Part shown: one piece after another, positions 24,829 through 34,292 of the stretch
Numbering within the stretch: the first letter of the stretch is position 1
Layout of the letters: every line of letters starts with the position of its first letter
Source: CAWFXC01 sp963819735
GTDB lineage: Bacteria > Actinomycetota > Acidimicrobiia > IMCC26256 > DASPTH01
Assembly: GCA_963819735.1 (NCBI GenBank)
Contig: CAWFXC010000001.1
Location: forward strand, 1,302,001-1,366,000
Direction of reading: 5' to 3'
DNA: 64,000 nucleotides
Made by a program: the position numbers and the translations under genes
Notes under the pieces: model-generated
Database searches by the model: none
What the model saw: the letters and a program-made list of their open reading frames with translations, nothing else
What the model was told of the DNA's origin: nothing

Positions 24829-26667
24829 TCAACCGCGGATGCCCGAGAGGCGCAGCGCCTCCCGGTAGAAGGAGCTCGACGTCTCGAGCTTTGCCGGCTC
24901 GTCGAAGCCCTGGAGCTTGCCGTCGAGGATCACCATGATGCGGTCGCAGATCGAGAGGGTGGAGAGCCGGTGCGCGATCACGAAGATCGTGTCGCGGGGC
25001 GCGAGGCCGGCGAGCGTGTCGCGCATCAGCGATTCGGACTTGACGTCGAGCGCGCTGGTGGGTTCGTCGAGCACGATCACGTCGGGATCGTCGAGCAGGG
25101 CCCGGGCGATGCAGAGCCGTTGCCGTTGCCCGCCCGAGAGTTGCCCACCTCGTTCGCCGACGGGCGTGTCGTAGCCGTGCGGCCACGACATGATGTCGTC
25201 GTGGATGTGGGCGAGCTTGGCCGCCCGCTCGATCGCGGCGTCGTCGGCGTCGTCCCGGTAGAAGCGGATGTTGTCGCGGACGGAACCGGGCAGGAGTCGT
25301 GCCTCCTGGGGCACGAACGACAGGTGCTGGTACCAACTGTCGAGTGAAATCTCGTGCACCTCGCGCCCGTTGCTCACGATGCGGCCGCCCGTCGGCTCGC
25401 GCAGCCGCAGCAACAGTTGGACGAGCGTCGACTTCCCCGCGCCCGAAGGCCCGACGATGCCGATGATCTCGCCGCGCTCCACCGAGAACGACACGTCGCG
25501 CAGCACCGGGTTCCCGGGCTCGTACTCGAACGTGACGCGGTCGAATTCGATCGTCCCGATCTCGTCGACGGCGACGCCGCCGCTCTGCACCGCGGCCGCC
25601 TCGTAGCGTTCCTGCTCCTCGTGGAGGGTCTCGATGTAGGGCGCGGTCTCGTGCAGTCCCTGCACCGAGCTCTGGAGACTCTGGGCGTAGCTGAGGATCC
25701 GCAGCATGATCACGACGACGGCGCCGACCGAGGCCAGCGTCGAGCCCCCTACCGCGTAGTTGATCGCGAGGCCCAGAACGATCAGCCCCAGCGCGATCCC
25801 CTGGTACAGCATCGGGATCACACCACTGACGTACGCGGTGGAGAGGGAGGTCCGGGTCGCGCGGTCGAGCATCCCGTCGAGGCGCGAACGGACTGCGGGC
25901 TCCGAACGAAAGGTGCGGACTTCCTGCAGTGTCGTGGTGAGCTCGGTCACGCCGGTCGCGAACTCGTGGTTGGCCGCCGCGTTCCGACCCGACCGTCGAC
26001 GCACCGCGCCGCGGAGGGGGCGCAGCACGACGCCCACCAGCATGGCGGCCAGTGCCGCCGCGATCGACGCCGGCGCGTTGACGAGCAACGCGGCGACGAG
26101 GAGCGCCAGGAGGTTGAGCCCCGACACGATCATCCCGGTGAAGCCCTGCACCGCGCCGGCCGTGGCGCCCGCGTACGAGGAGATGAGGTCCTGGAGCCGA
26201 CCGTCGCGCTGCGTGGACTGCAGCGGCCACCCGGCGTTCAGGTACGAGCGGACGAGTTCCTTGCGAACCCGGTTGGTGGTCCGGTACGTCGCCCGCGCCG
26301 AGATCACGGTCTGGATCGCCTGCAGCCCCATACGGACGATCACCAGCACCGCCGCGGTCAGCAGCAGGTCGGGAACCGACACGCTCAACTTGGGGAGTGG
26401 GCCGAAGCTCACCGAGACGGAGGATGCATTGTCGGCCAGCGCGAAGGCGATCCTCGCGATCAACACGAGGACCCCGGCCTCGGCGAAACCGCCCACGATC
26501 GAGACGACGGAGAGCAGTATGAGCGCCTTGCGCTCGCGCCGCAGGTACGGGGCGAGCAGCGCGCGCAACGAGAGCTGCTTCGACGAGCCGCGCTTCGTGC
26601 CGTCGGCACGACTTCGGAGTCGGCTCGCGCTTCGCAGGCGCGTCCAGGATCCGCCCCGGTCAGTCAT
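24829..26667 (-). CDS. MsbA/PglK-like ABC exporter (fused TM and ATPase)
   Basis: 612 residues. Six membrane helices lie in residues about 45-330, and a single ATPase domain follows. It shows Walker A GPSGAGKST (near 405), signature LSGGQRQRLCIAR (near 510), Walker B VIVLDEPTSALD and the H-loop VIAHRLST. Half-transporters of this shape dimerise to flip lipid-linked oligosaccharides, as PglK does in the Pgl pathway. No MATE-type Wzx flippase is in the window, so this is the best flippase candidate. ATG 26667 is chosen (MTDRGGSW) over 26682. Confidence 0.88.
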   Translation of the reverse strand: MTDRGGSWTRLRSASRLRSRADGTKRGSSKQLSLRALLAPYLRRERKALILLSVVSIVGGFAEAGVLVLIARIAFALADNASSVSVSFGPLPKLSVSVPDLLLTAAVLVIVRMGLQAIQTVISARATYRTTNRVRKELVRSYLNAGWPLQSTQRDGRLQDLISSYAGATAGAVQGFTGMIVSGLNLLALLVAALLVNAPASIAAALAAMLVGVVLRPLRGAVRRRSGRNAAANHEFATGVTELTTTLQEVRTFRSEPAVRSRLDGMLDRATRTSLSTAYVSGVIPMLYQGIALGLIVLGLAINYAVGGSTLASVGAVVVIMLRILSYAQSLQSSVQGLHETAPYIETLHEEQERYEAAAVQSGGVAVDEIGTIEFDRVTFEYEPGNPVLRDVSFSVERGEIIGIVGPSGAGKSTLVQLLLRLREPTGGRIVSNGREVHEISLDSWYQHLSFVPQEARLLPGSVRDNIRFYRDDADDAAIERAAKLAHIHDDIMSWPHGYDTPVGERGGQLSGGQRQRLCIARALLDDPDVIVLDEPTSALDVKSESLMRDTLAGLAPRDTIFVIAHRLSTLSICDRIMVILDGKLQGFDEPAKLETSSSFYREALRLSGIRG

Positions 26668-27037
26668 CGATGCGCTGGGCAAGGTCTGCTTCCATCTCGA
26701 CGGGTCATCGGAGGCCGAACAGGACCGTCCCGCCTCCCACTACAACGCTTCGGCCGCAACGACGGCGGCCCTGAGCGCGAACTTCCCGGCGGGTGGGCGA
26801 CCCGGGTCGAGACGATTCGTGATTGGCCCTCGATTTCGGTGGATGGGCGACCGATAACCCCGTCATGACACTGCACGAGGGGACCGAAGCAGGGCCTGGC
26901 ACCCGCACCGATGGCCTGGCTTCCGCCCTGTCCGGACGGACCGAACGACGCGCTCTCATGTTGAGCCGTCCGAGTGGGCACGGCGCAGTGCGCGAGCTCA
27001 CCGAACTGATCCTCGCCGAGACCGGAAGGATGTGACC
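26668..27037. other. Divergent intergenic region between ABC exporter and neuB-like gene
   Basis: 370 bases. The left half shows no gene. The right half holds a -10-like GATAAC (26853-26858) six bases before an ATG that opens a 56-codon frame ending just before the neuB-like gene. TGGGCGACC occurs twice (near 26795 and 26843). Confidence 0.45.
26865..27035 (+). CDS. Possible small leader ORF before neuB-like gene
   Basis: 56 codons from ATG 26865 (MTLHEGTEAGPGTRTDGLAS) to TGA at 27033-27035, two bases before the neuB-like ATG. In favour: a -10-like box at leaderless distance, and tight coupling to the next gene, whose ribosome-binding site GGAAGG lies inside its last codons. Against: third-position GC is only about 73 percent, well below its neighbours, and no family is recognised. 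It may be a regulatory leader peptide or chance. Confidence 0.35.
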   Translation: MTLHEGTEAGPGTRTDGLASALSGRTERRALMLSRPSGHGAVRELTELILAETGRM

Positions 27038-27913
27038 ATGGCCCCGAACGTCACCATCGGAGACCGCCGGATCGGGTCCGGCGAGCCCACGTACGTGATC
27101 GCCGAGATCGGCATCAACCACAACGGCGATCTCGATCTCGCCAAGCAGCTCATCGACGTGGCCGCGGTTGCCGGGTGCGACGCGGTGAAGTTCCAGAAGC
27201 GCACGCCCGAGCTGTGCGTGCCGCAGGAGCAGCGCGACATCGTCCGGGAGACCCCGTGGGGTCTCATGACATACCTCGAGTACCGCTACCGCGTGGAGTT
27301 CGGACAGGCCGAGTTCGAGGAGATCGATCGCTACTGCGCCGACCGCAGGATCTCCTGGTTCGCGTCGTGCTGGGACCTCCCGTCGGTCGACTTCATCGAG
27401 CAGTTCGACCCGCCGTGCTACAAGATCGCTTCGGCATCGCTGACCGACCCCGTCCTCCGCGAACGGTACGTCGCGACCGGCGCGCCGCTGATCGTGTCGA
27501 CCGGCATGTCGACGATGGACGAGATCCGCGAGGCAGTGCACTCGCTGCCCGCCGATCGCGTGCTGCTCGCCCACGCGACGAGCACCTACCCGTGCAAGCC
27601 CGCCGAGCTCAACCTCCGCATGTTGATGACCCTCCGCGACGAGTTCGACTGCCCAGTCGGGTACTCCGGCCACGAAGTCGGACTGCAGACGACGGTCGCG
27701 GCGGTCGCACTCGGCGCGACGTTCGTGGAGCGCCACATCACGCTCGACCGCGCGATGTGGGGTACCGACCAGGCGGCGTCGGTCGAACCCGGTGGCGTCA
27801 TGCGGCTCATCCGCGACATCCGCGTCCTCGAGGCCGCCCTGGGCGACGGCGTGAAGCACGTGTACGAGAGCGAACTGCCGATCCGCGCCAAGCTGCGCGG
27901 CGTGTCGGTCTGA
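27038..27913 (+). CDS. NeuB-like sialic/nonulosonic acid synthase lacking the SAF domain
   Basis: 291 residues from ATG 27038, with GGAAGG seven bases before. The TIM barrel is complete: VIAEIGINHNGDLDLAKQLI, DAVKFQKRTPELC, WFASCWDLPSVDFI, PLIVSTGMST, CPVGYSGHEVG, and EVERHITLD-like FVERHITLDRAMWGTDQA. NeuB-family enzymes condense phosphoenolpyruvate with an N-acyl hexosamine to make nonulosonic acids. Typical members have about 60 more residues, the antifreeze-like SAF domain. This one ends right after the barrel at RAKLRGVSV. No CMP-sugar synthetase (NeuA) or hydrolysing epimerase (NeuC) is visible. A GT4 gene starts 26 bases on. Confidence 0.85.
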   Translation: MAPNVTIGDRRIGSGEPTYVIAEIGINHNGDLDLAKQLIDVAAVAGCDAVKFQKRTPELCVPQEQRDIVRETPWGLMTYLEYRYRVEFGQAEFEEIDRYCADRRISWFASCWDLPSVDFIEQFDPPCYKIASASLTDPVLRERYVATGAPLIVSTGMSTMDEIREAVHSLPADRVLLAHATSTYPCKPAELNLRMLMTLRDEFDCPVGYSGHEVGLQTTVAAVALGATFVERHITLDRAMWGTDQAASVEPGGVMRLIRDIRVLEAALGDGVKHVYESELPIRAKLRGVSV

Positions 27914-27939
27914 GCTCCCTCACTCCGGGACGCCGCGAT

Positions 27940-29213
27940 ATGGCCGCGACCGAATCCGTGAACCGTCGCGGCTCGGTCTTCGTCACCCAGATCCAACGCG
28001 CCGGCCAGATCGGCCCGGTGGCGCAGTGGATCACCGCCGCCGGTTGGGCCGGGGTGCGCGCCGACGCAACGGCGACGCGTGGGTCGCGACCCCGGACGGC
28101 GTGCTGACCCCCGACGAGGCGCTGGTGCGAGCGTCGCAGCCGGACCGGTCGTCGATCGACCGGTCGTCCACGGGAGCCGCCCGGCGCCGACGCGTGCCCG
28201 AGCCGCTCATCACCGCGGCCAAGGACGCGCGCCGGATCTCCCGCAACCGCCGATTCGCCGAACAGCTGTTGGCGGAGCCGTGGGACCGGACCGGCATCCG
28301 GTCCGTGTTCCAGTTCCACGGTCTGCTCTTCGACGCCGGTCTGCAACTCGCCCGCCGCGTCGGCGCGCCGTCGGTGCTGATCGTGGACTCGTGCCAGGTG
28401 GAGGAAGCCCGCGCGTGGGGAGTCCACCGCCCGGGTTGGAGCAGCGTCGCCGAACGCACGGGCGAGCGTCCGCAGTTCGTCCACGCTGATCTCGTGGTGT
28501 GCGTGTCGGAGGAGGTCGCGGAGTCGGTGCGCCGACGCGGATGGAGGCGCGACGGTGTCGTCGTCGTCCCCAACGGTGTCGACACCGATCGCTTCACTCC
28601 CGGTCCCGCCGATCCGCGGTTGCGCGCCCGACTGGGATTGGACGGCGCGTTCGTCGTGGGGTGGGCGGGGAGCTTCCGGTCGTTCCACGGGCTCGACACG
28701 CTGCTCGAAGCCACGGCCATCGCCGGACGCGACATCGACCATCTGCACCTCCTCCTCGTCGGCGACGGACTGGCGCGGCCCGCGCTCGAGGCCCGCGCTC
28801 GCGAGTTGGGCGTGCGCGCCGTCTTCACCGGCACCGTTCCGTTCACCGACATCCCGGACTACATGCGCGCGATGGACGTCGCGACCGTGCTTGCCGATCC
28901 CGCCCAGCCCTTCCACTACTCGCCGGTGAAGCTCCGCGAGTACCAGGCCTGCGGTCGCGCGGTGGTGGCCTCGGCGGTCGGCGAGATGCAACGTGAGCTG
29001 CGCGACGGCGAGACCGCGGCGATGGTCGACGCGGGCGACGCGACCGCGCTCGCGGACACCTTCGTGCGGTTGGCACGCGATCCGGCGCTGGTCGACAGGT
29101 TGGGGAACGCGGCGCGGGCCGACGTGGTGGCCACGGCCTCGTGGGAGATCCGCTTCGCCGAGGTGGAGCAGATGCTCGGCCTCGGCCTCGGCGTCGGGCT
29201 CCGGCCCGTCTGA
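27940..29213 (+). CDS. Glycosyltransferase family 4, frameshifted near its start
   Basis: About 424 residues when joined. ATG 27940 begins MAATESVNRRGSVFVTQIQR and reads to WITAAGWAG near 28052. The rest continues in another frame with NGDAWVATPDGVLTPDEA, VFQFHGLLFDAGLQLAR, VVVVPNGVDTDRFTPG, GWAGSFRSFHGLDTLLEA and YSPVKLREYQACGRAVVASA. The last is the donor-binding E-x-x-A region of GT4. Losing one CG from GCGCGC (28056-28061) or gaining one G in GGGG (28051-28054) restores the frame. It follows the neuB-like gene closely and may transfer its product. Confidence 0.82.
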
Positions 29214-29247
29214 CGTCGCGACCGAGCGGCTTCGTCAGCTCTCGGGG

Positions 29248-30138
29248 CTAGAGGGGGCGATCGCTGTCGTCGACCGCGACCGTGCGGCCGAGACGACCGC
29301 GGACGCCGTCCCAGGAACCGCGCGCCACCATGGCGACCTTCACGACGCGGCCACTCGACTCGCGGGTGACGGCCCGCGCCGCGAGCTTGGCCACCGAGCG
29401 GGCGGCTCGCCCGAGGCGGACCCGGCGCGTCAGATATCCAGGGACGGGTGTTCCTTCCGGCCGTTGGGTGTAGAGGCGGTAGTACACCTGGTTGCGCGCT
29501 TCGTAGTAGTACTTCCACGCCGGTTTCGCGGTGTCGGCGCGCGCCCGGCTCACCTCCACCCGCGCCTCAGTGGATCGGAAGAGCGCGAACCCCGCAGCCG
29601 GCATTCGCCACTGCAGGTACTCGGTGTCCTCGTTCCACCAGAACAATTCGGCGTTCGGTACTCCCCCGCGTTCCACTGCGGCTCGGGGAATCAACACTCC
29701 ACACCAACCGAGCGTGTCGGTGTTGGCTCCGGTCGCGCGGTCGACCATCGTCGCCATCACGATCCGGGTTGCTCCCGCCGCGTCGGTCAACTGCGCGTCG
29801 AGCGCGTCCGGCGCGACCGTGCAGTCGTCGTCCATGACCCACGCCCAGCTCCAGGGCCCGGCCAGGAACTCCTGCAGACCGGTGGCGTAGCCACCCGCGG
29901 GGCCCGAGTTCTCGGCGAGTCGCAGCAACCGGGCCGTCGGTGCTGCCGCGACGATGTCGTCGAGTGCGGCATCGCTTGCGTTGTCGACGACCAGTATCGC
30001 GGCCGGCGCGGTCGTCTGGCGCGTGATCGACGCCAGACAGCGCGCCAGCGCCACGGGAGAGTTGTACGTCAACACCACGGCCAGGACGCCACCGTCAGCG
30101 CCGAGCGGCGACGAGCCGCCAACTGGCGGCGCGGTCAC
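29248..30138 (-). CDS. Glycosyltransferase family 2
   Basis: About 296 residues. GT-A fold: VLAVVLTYNSPVALARCLAS, ILVVDNASDAA, ENSGPAGGYATGL and the DXD-type WVMDDDCTVAPDAL. It then shows GWCGVLIPRAAVERGG and WWNEDTEYLQWR, the latter the (W)xEDxExxxR motif of GT2 galactofuranosyl/rhamnosyl-type enzymes. GTG 30138 overlaps the upstream GT4 stop as GTGA; GTG 30144 is also possible. Metal-dependent sugar transfer to the lipid-linked glycan is expected. It is convergent with the GT4 gene ending at 29213. Confidence 0.87.
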   Translation of the reverse strand: MTAPPVGGSSPLGADGGVLAVVLTYNSPVALARCLASITRQTTAPAAILVVDNASDAALDDIVAAAPTARLLRLAENSGPAGGYATGLQEFLAGPWSWAWVMDDDCTVAPDALDAQLTDAAGATRIVMATMVDRATGANTDTLGWCGVLIPRAAVERGGVPNAELFWWNEDTEYLQWRMPAAGFALFRSTEARVEVSRARADTAKPAWKYYYEARNQVYYRLYTQRPEGTPVPGYLTRRVRLGRAARSVAKLAARAVTRESSGRVVKVAMVARGSWDGVRGRLGRTVAVDDSDRPL

Positions 30139-31281
30139 TTCCACACGTCGCCGAGCACCTCGACGAACTGCTCGATCTCTTCGTCGATCGTGTAGCGGTC
30201 CCGGTTCAGGTCGAGCGCGGCGTCCGACATGAGCCGGAGCAGCCCCGGCTCCGTCGCCAGCCGCGTGATCGCCGCCGCGAGATCGTCGACGTCACCGGGC
30301 GTGAACAGCAACCCGTCGACCCCCTCGGTGATCAGCTCGAGCGTGCCGCCACTCCGCGACCCGATCACCGGCCGGCCGCCCTTGAGCGCCTCGACCGTGA
30401 CCCGGCCGAACGCCTCCGCGTGCGAGCACATGAGCAGCGCGTTGCACCAGTCGAGATGTTCGTCGGGCGCCGCGGCGTGGTCGCAGACCTCGAGGCGCCC
30501 GGTCACACCGAGACCATCGGCGAGCTCGCGCAGCTCGGCGAGGTACGCCGGCCGGATCGCGCCGGTGAGCCGGAGCATGACCGGCACCCCGTCGTCGAGC
30601 CGGCCTACGGCCCTGATCGCGAGGGACGAACCCTTCTTCTCGTTCTGGCGCCCGAGGAGCAGGAGCCGCAATCCGTCGCCGTCGATGCGATTGGGCCCCA
30701 CCTCGAGCGGCGCGACGCCGTTGTAGATCACCCGGATCTTGCGGGCGGGGATCGGCGGCGAGAAGTACTGACCGACGGCGTCGGAGACCACGACGACCCG
30801 CTTCGCGGTCCACCCGATGACTCGTTGGCTGAACGACTCCCCGAACGCGTAGACGAGATCGTGGTCGAGTGTGACGAATTCGTGGACCCACCAGATGTGC
30901 GGCACGCCGAACAGGCGGCACGCCAACCCGGGTACCGGCGAGACGGCACTGTTCGTGATCACCGCGTCGGGTCGTTCGTCGCGCAGCAGCGCGAACCAAG
31001 CCGGGAGTTGCCGGGCGATCGCCGAGCGCGAGACGCAGTCGCCAGAGCTTCCGATCGAACGTCGTGAGATCGAACGGGGTCCACCGCGCCGACGGGGCGA
31101 CCCGCCACCGCACGCCGACCCGCTCGACCTCGTCGGCCAGATCTCCCCCTCGGGGCAGCACGACGACCGGCTCGATGCCGCGTTCCTGCAGCCGCTCGAC
31201 GAGCTCGATGAGCCCGGTCTCCGCCCCGCCCACGCGATCGGTCCCGTGGCTCGCGACGATCACGCGGCGCGGCGTCGTCAT
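30135..31281 (-). CDS. Glycosyltransferase family 4, frameshifted
   Basis: About 382 residues when joined. The start MTTPRRVIVASHGTDRVGGA, preceded by GAGG, reads to WRLRLA. After the shift it continues QLPAWFALLRDERPDAVITN, PHIWWVHEFVTLDHDLVYAF, LLLLGRQNEKKGSSLAIRAV and SHAEAFGRVTVEALKGGRPV. One CG missing from CGCG (31026-31029 on the plus strand) explains the break. It is a close paralogue of the GT4 gene at 41857-43120 (shared WWVHE/WWLHE and SFSQRVIG/AFSQRAIG). It is coupled by GTGA to the GT2 gene downstream. Confidence 0.83.
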
Positions 31282-31396
31282 CGGCGACCTCGCGGCGTCA
31301 ACGCTCAGCCGACGAACGGGACGAGCACGACAGCCGCGGCGGCATGATCACCTGTGCACAGGGCCACGAGGGCGCAGGGCCGCACGCGTTCGTCGG

Positions 31397-32477
31397 TCAT
31401 GACACGGGGACCCCACGACTCAGGCCCGTGAGTGAGGCCTCGAGCGTGTCGATCTCGGTCTCCGGGCTCAACCGCTCGAACCGCTCCCGGACCCGGCGCG
31501 ACTGCGCGGCGTACTCCTCGGGATCGTCGAGGCGCCGGAGCTGCGCGATCCAGGCGTCGGGATCGTCGCGATCCGCCCAGAGGCCGGCGTCGCCCAACGC
31601 TTCCACCAGGCCACCGGCGGGATGGGCGATGGTCGGGATCCCCGACACCGCGGCCTCCAGCGCCACCCGCCCGTACGACTCGTACGACGACGGCATCAGC
31701 AACACCCGGGTGCGCGAGTACACGGCACGGACGTCGGGCGTGGGACGCATGAACGAGACGTTGGGGAGCACCGGCCCTCCCACTTGCTTGCCCCAGCCGG
31801 CAACGCCCAGGAACTCGCGTTCGGGGAGCCGGTCGGCGAGGTCGAAGAACAGTCGGCCACCCTTGATCTCGGCCAGGTTGATCAGCGTGATCCAATCGCC
31901 GGGAGTGGTGAGATACTCAGCCTCGGGGACGAGCGGGTGAACGACGAGCGAAGGCTCGCTACCCGGGTACTGCTCCTGCACGAACTGCGAGCTGAACACC
32001 GTGAGGTCGGGGGAGCCGGCCAAGGTCGCGATGGGCGAGTTGCCGATCTGCACCAGGTAGGCCAGTGGACGGCTGTAGCGCGCCGAGAGGTAGATCGCGC
32101 GCTGGCGGGTCTTGAGCTGCGCGAGCACGATGTCGGACCATTCGAAGTGCTCACGCACGACGGTGCGATCGTCGGCGAGTTGCACGTCGATGCCGTCGAC
32201 GACCTGCGGACGCGACGCCTCGTCGACGAGGACCCGGGTCTCGTGCCCGCGCGCGGAACTCCTGGAGCAGGCGGTGCATCGTGACCTCGGAGCCGCCGCG
32301 GTGTTGGGGCAGGTACGTGGACGAGTACCCGAGGATCCGGAGCTTCGAGCGATCGTTGCGACCGCGGTTGGTGCGGAGGCGAACCCGGAGACTCCCCTCG
32401 ACGGCCGCGGCCATGAGGGCCAACTCGCGGGCGTAACGGATCGTGCTGGCGACGAGACCGCCATAGAAGAGCGGCAT
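31397..32477 (-). CDS. Glycosyltransferase family 4, frameshifted
   Basis: About 360 residues. MPLFYGGLVASTIRYARELA begins a hydrophobic N-terminus, followed by LRILGYSSTYLPQHRGGSEV (acceptor loop). After the shift come GHETRVLVDEASRPQVVDGI, VFSSQFVQEQYPG, LINLAEIKGGRLFFDLA and MPSSYESYGRVALEAAVSGI, the last with the E-x7-E donor motif. The break lies in CGCGCGCG at 32248-32255; one more CG gives QEFRARGHETRV. Gene order and strand suggest an operon with the two downstream glycosyltransferases. Confidence 0.83.
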
Positions 32478-32582
32478 CAGTGGTTCCTTCGCGGCGTGGG
32501 GGCCAAGACGGTGGGGGCGCGCGCATACTGTTACCGAGGTTTCGGAGGGCCTGGCCAGTCTACCGCGCAGGGCGGAGCCACC

Positions 32583-33363
32583 ATGACAGTTCAGCCGCCC
32601 GTCTGGGTCGTCAGCCTCTCCCGGGCCACCGATCGTCGCGAGTACGTCGTGCGCGCGTTCGCCGACGTCGGCATCCGCGTCGAACTGCTCGACGCGGTCG
32701 ACGGTCGATCGCTCACCGCCGAGCAGCGCGCGGCCTATGGCCACCGACAATCGCTCTACACAGTCGGACAGCGGGCTCAGCACGGGCGAGGTCGCGATCG
32801 TGCATTCGCACCTCGCGGCGTACCGACGCATGCTCGACGAGCATCTTCCCGCGGTGGTCGTCGCCGAGGACGACGCCGAACCGTCAGCCGACTTCCCCGA
32901 CGTGTTGGCCGCAGTCGACGCGCTGCCCGCCGACTGGGACGTCGTCACGATGTACTCGATGTTCTCGTGGTCGAATCCCGTACCGATCGACGACCGCTTG
33001 ATCGCGGGCCGCTACCGCGTGTGCCGCTACCGGCGCGTGTCGGAAGGTGCGCAGTGCTACATGATCTCGGCTCGCGCCGCGCAGCGGATGCTCGACGTCG
33101 CGCTGCCCATCCGGCTGCCGATCGACGAGATGCTGTTCCGCGCCCGACCCGCGGGACTCCGGGTCTACGGCATCGAGCCCAACCCGGTGGGAGAGCACGG
33201 GTTCCCTTCGGAGCTCAGCCGGCGCCGGGATCCCATGGAGGAGGACGCCACGCTCGGCCTCCTCGAGCGGGCGATCGTGACGAGCGGCAAGATCAGCGCG
33301 CGGGCGCACCGCCGCCTCGACCGGATGCGCCCGGCGGCGCCGGCCGCGAGCGGTGACGCATGA
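32583..33363 (+). CDS. Glycosyltransferase family 25 (LPS-type galactosyltransferase-like), frameshifted
   Basis: About 260 residues. ATG 32583, with GGAG upstream, gives VWVVSLSRATDRREYVVRAF and VELLDAVDGRSLTAEQRAAY, the GT25 opening. A different frame carries GLSTGEVAIVHSHLAAYRRM, VVVAEDDAEPSADFPDVL and MYSMFSWSNPVPI. GEVAxxxSH and xEDDA are the GT25 donor and metal motifs. The shift lies between 32725 and 32785; unlike the others it is not clearly at a CG tract. Its TGA overlaps the next GT2 ATG (ATGA), starting a plus-strand run of transferases. Confidence 0.8.
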
Positions 33364-34205
33364 TCTCGGTCGTCATCCCCGCCTACAACGCTGCCGCCAC
33401 GCTCGATCCTCAGCTCGCGGCGCTCGCGCCGCAGTGCGCCGACATCGACGTCGAAGTGATCGTCGCCGACAACGGTTCGACCGACGCCACCCGTTCGATC
33501 GCCGAGCGGTGGGCCGACCGCATGCCCGTGCGGGTCGTCGACGCGTCGGCGCGCCGGGGTGCCTCCGCCGCCCGCAACATCGGCGTCGGTGCGGCGCGCG
33601 GCGACTTCCTCGCCTTCACCGACGCCGACGACGTGGTGTCCGACCGGTGGTTGCGCGCCTACGACGCGCTCGACGACCGAGTCGAGCTCGCCGGCGGCCC
33701 GGTCGTCTACTTCCGCGCTTCGGAGCCGGCTCCCCGGTGGGCGACGGGAGTGGCCGACGAGCCCCCGGTGCAACTCGGTTTCCTGCCGTACGCGGTCGGG
33801 ACCAACATCGCGATGAGCCGCGCCGCGTTCGAACGCGTCGGTGGCTTCCCCGAGGACTGGCCCCCGGCGGAAGACGTGGTGATCTGCTGGCGGCTCCAGC
33901 TCGACGGCATCCCCCTGCACTACGCGACGGATGCAATCGTCTGGAAGCGGCGTCGCGCGACGATGCGGGGGACGATGCGCGAGTACTACTGGTACGGACG
34001 ACGCGATCCCGAGCTCATGCGCGAGTTCGACGTGAAGCGCGCGCACCGGCAGCCTCCACTCGAGACCACGCACGTCTACCTCGGGTTGGTCGCGCGCCTC
34101 CCGCTGCTCTTCAGCGAGACCCAACGCGAGCGTTGGAGCGCGCAGGCCGGTCGGCGATACGGCCGCATCGTCGGTTCGTTCAAGACGCGGACCTTCTGCC
34201 CCTGA
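33360..34205 (+). CDS. Glycosyltransferase family 2
   Basis: 281 residues. ISVVIPAYNAAATLDPQLAA, EVIVADNGSTDATRSIAE and FLAFTDADDVVSDRWL are the classic GT-A nucleotide and DXD motifs. Next comes PPAEDVVICWRLQLDG, the acceptor-side ED motif. Soluble, acting on the cytoplasmic face. It is the closest paralogue of the GT2 gene at 35226-36107 (same ADNGSTDAT and DADD motifs and a Tyr/Arg-rich tail), with a GT11 gene between the pair. Confidence 0.9.
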   Translation: MISVVIPAYNAAATLDPQLAALAPQCADIDVEVIVADNGSTDATRSIAERWADRMPVRVVDASARRGASAARNIGVGAARGDFLAFTDADDVVSDRWLRAYDALDDRVELAGGPVVYFRASEPAPRWATGVADEPPVQLGFLPYAVGTNIAMSRAAFERVGGFPEDWPPAEDVVICWRLQLDGIPLHYATDAIVWKRRRATMRGTMREYYWYGRRDPELMREFDVKRAHRQPPLETTHVYLGLVARLPLLFSETQRERWSAQAGRRYGRIVGSFKTRTFCP

Positions 34206-34292
34206 CGCGGTCGCCGACCCGTCCGCGATCGTCTCTCGCCGCCCGGCAGCACGCGCGAACCGCTCGACGCGCACGGCTACGCTGCTTCGCGG

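Noticed and set aside
24829..26667. ABC multidrug exporter unrelated to the glycan locus
   Set aside because: Cannot be excluded by motifs alone, but it is 13 bases from a capsule-type gene inside the locus and no other flippase is present.
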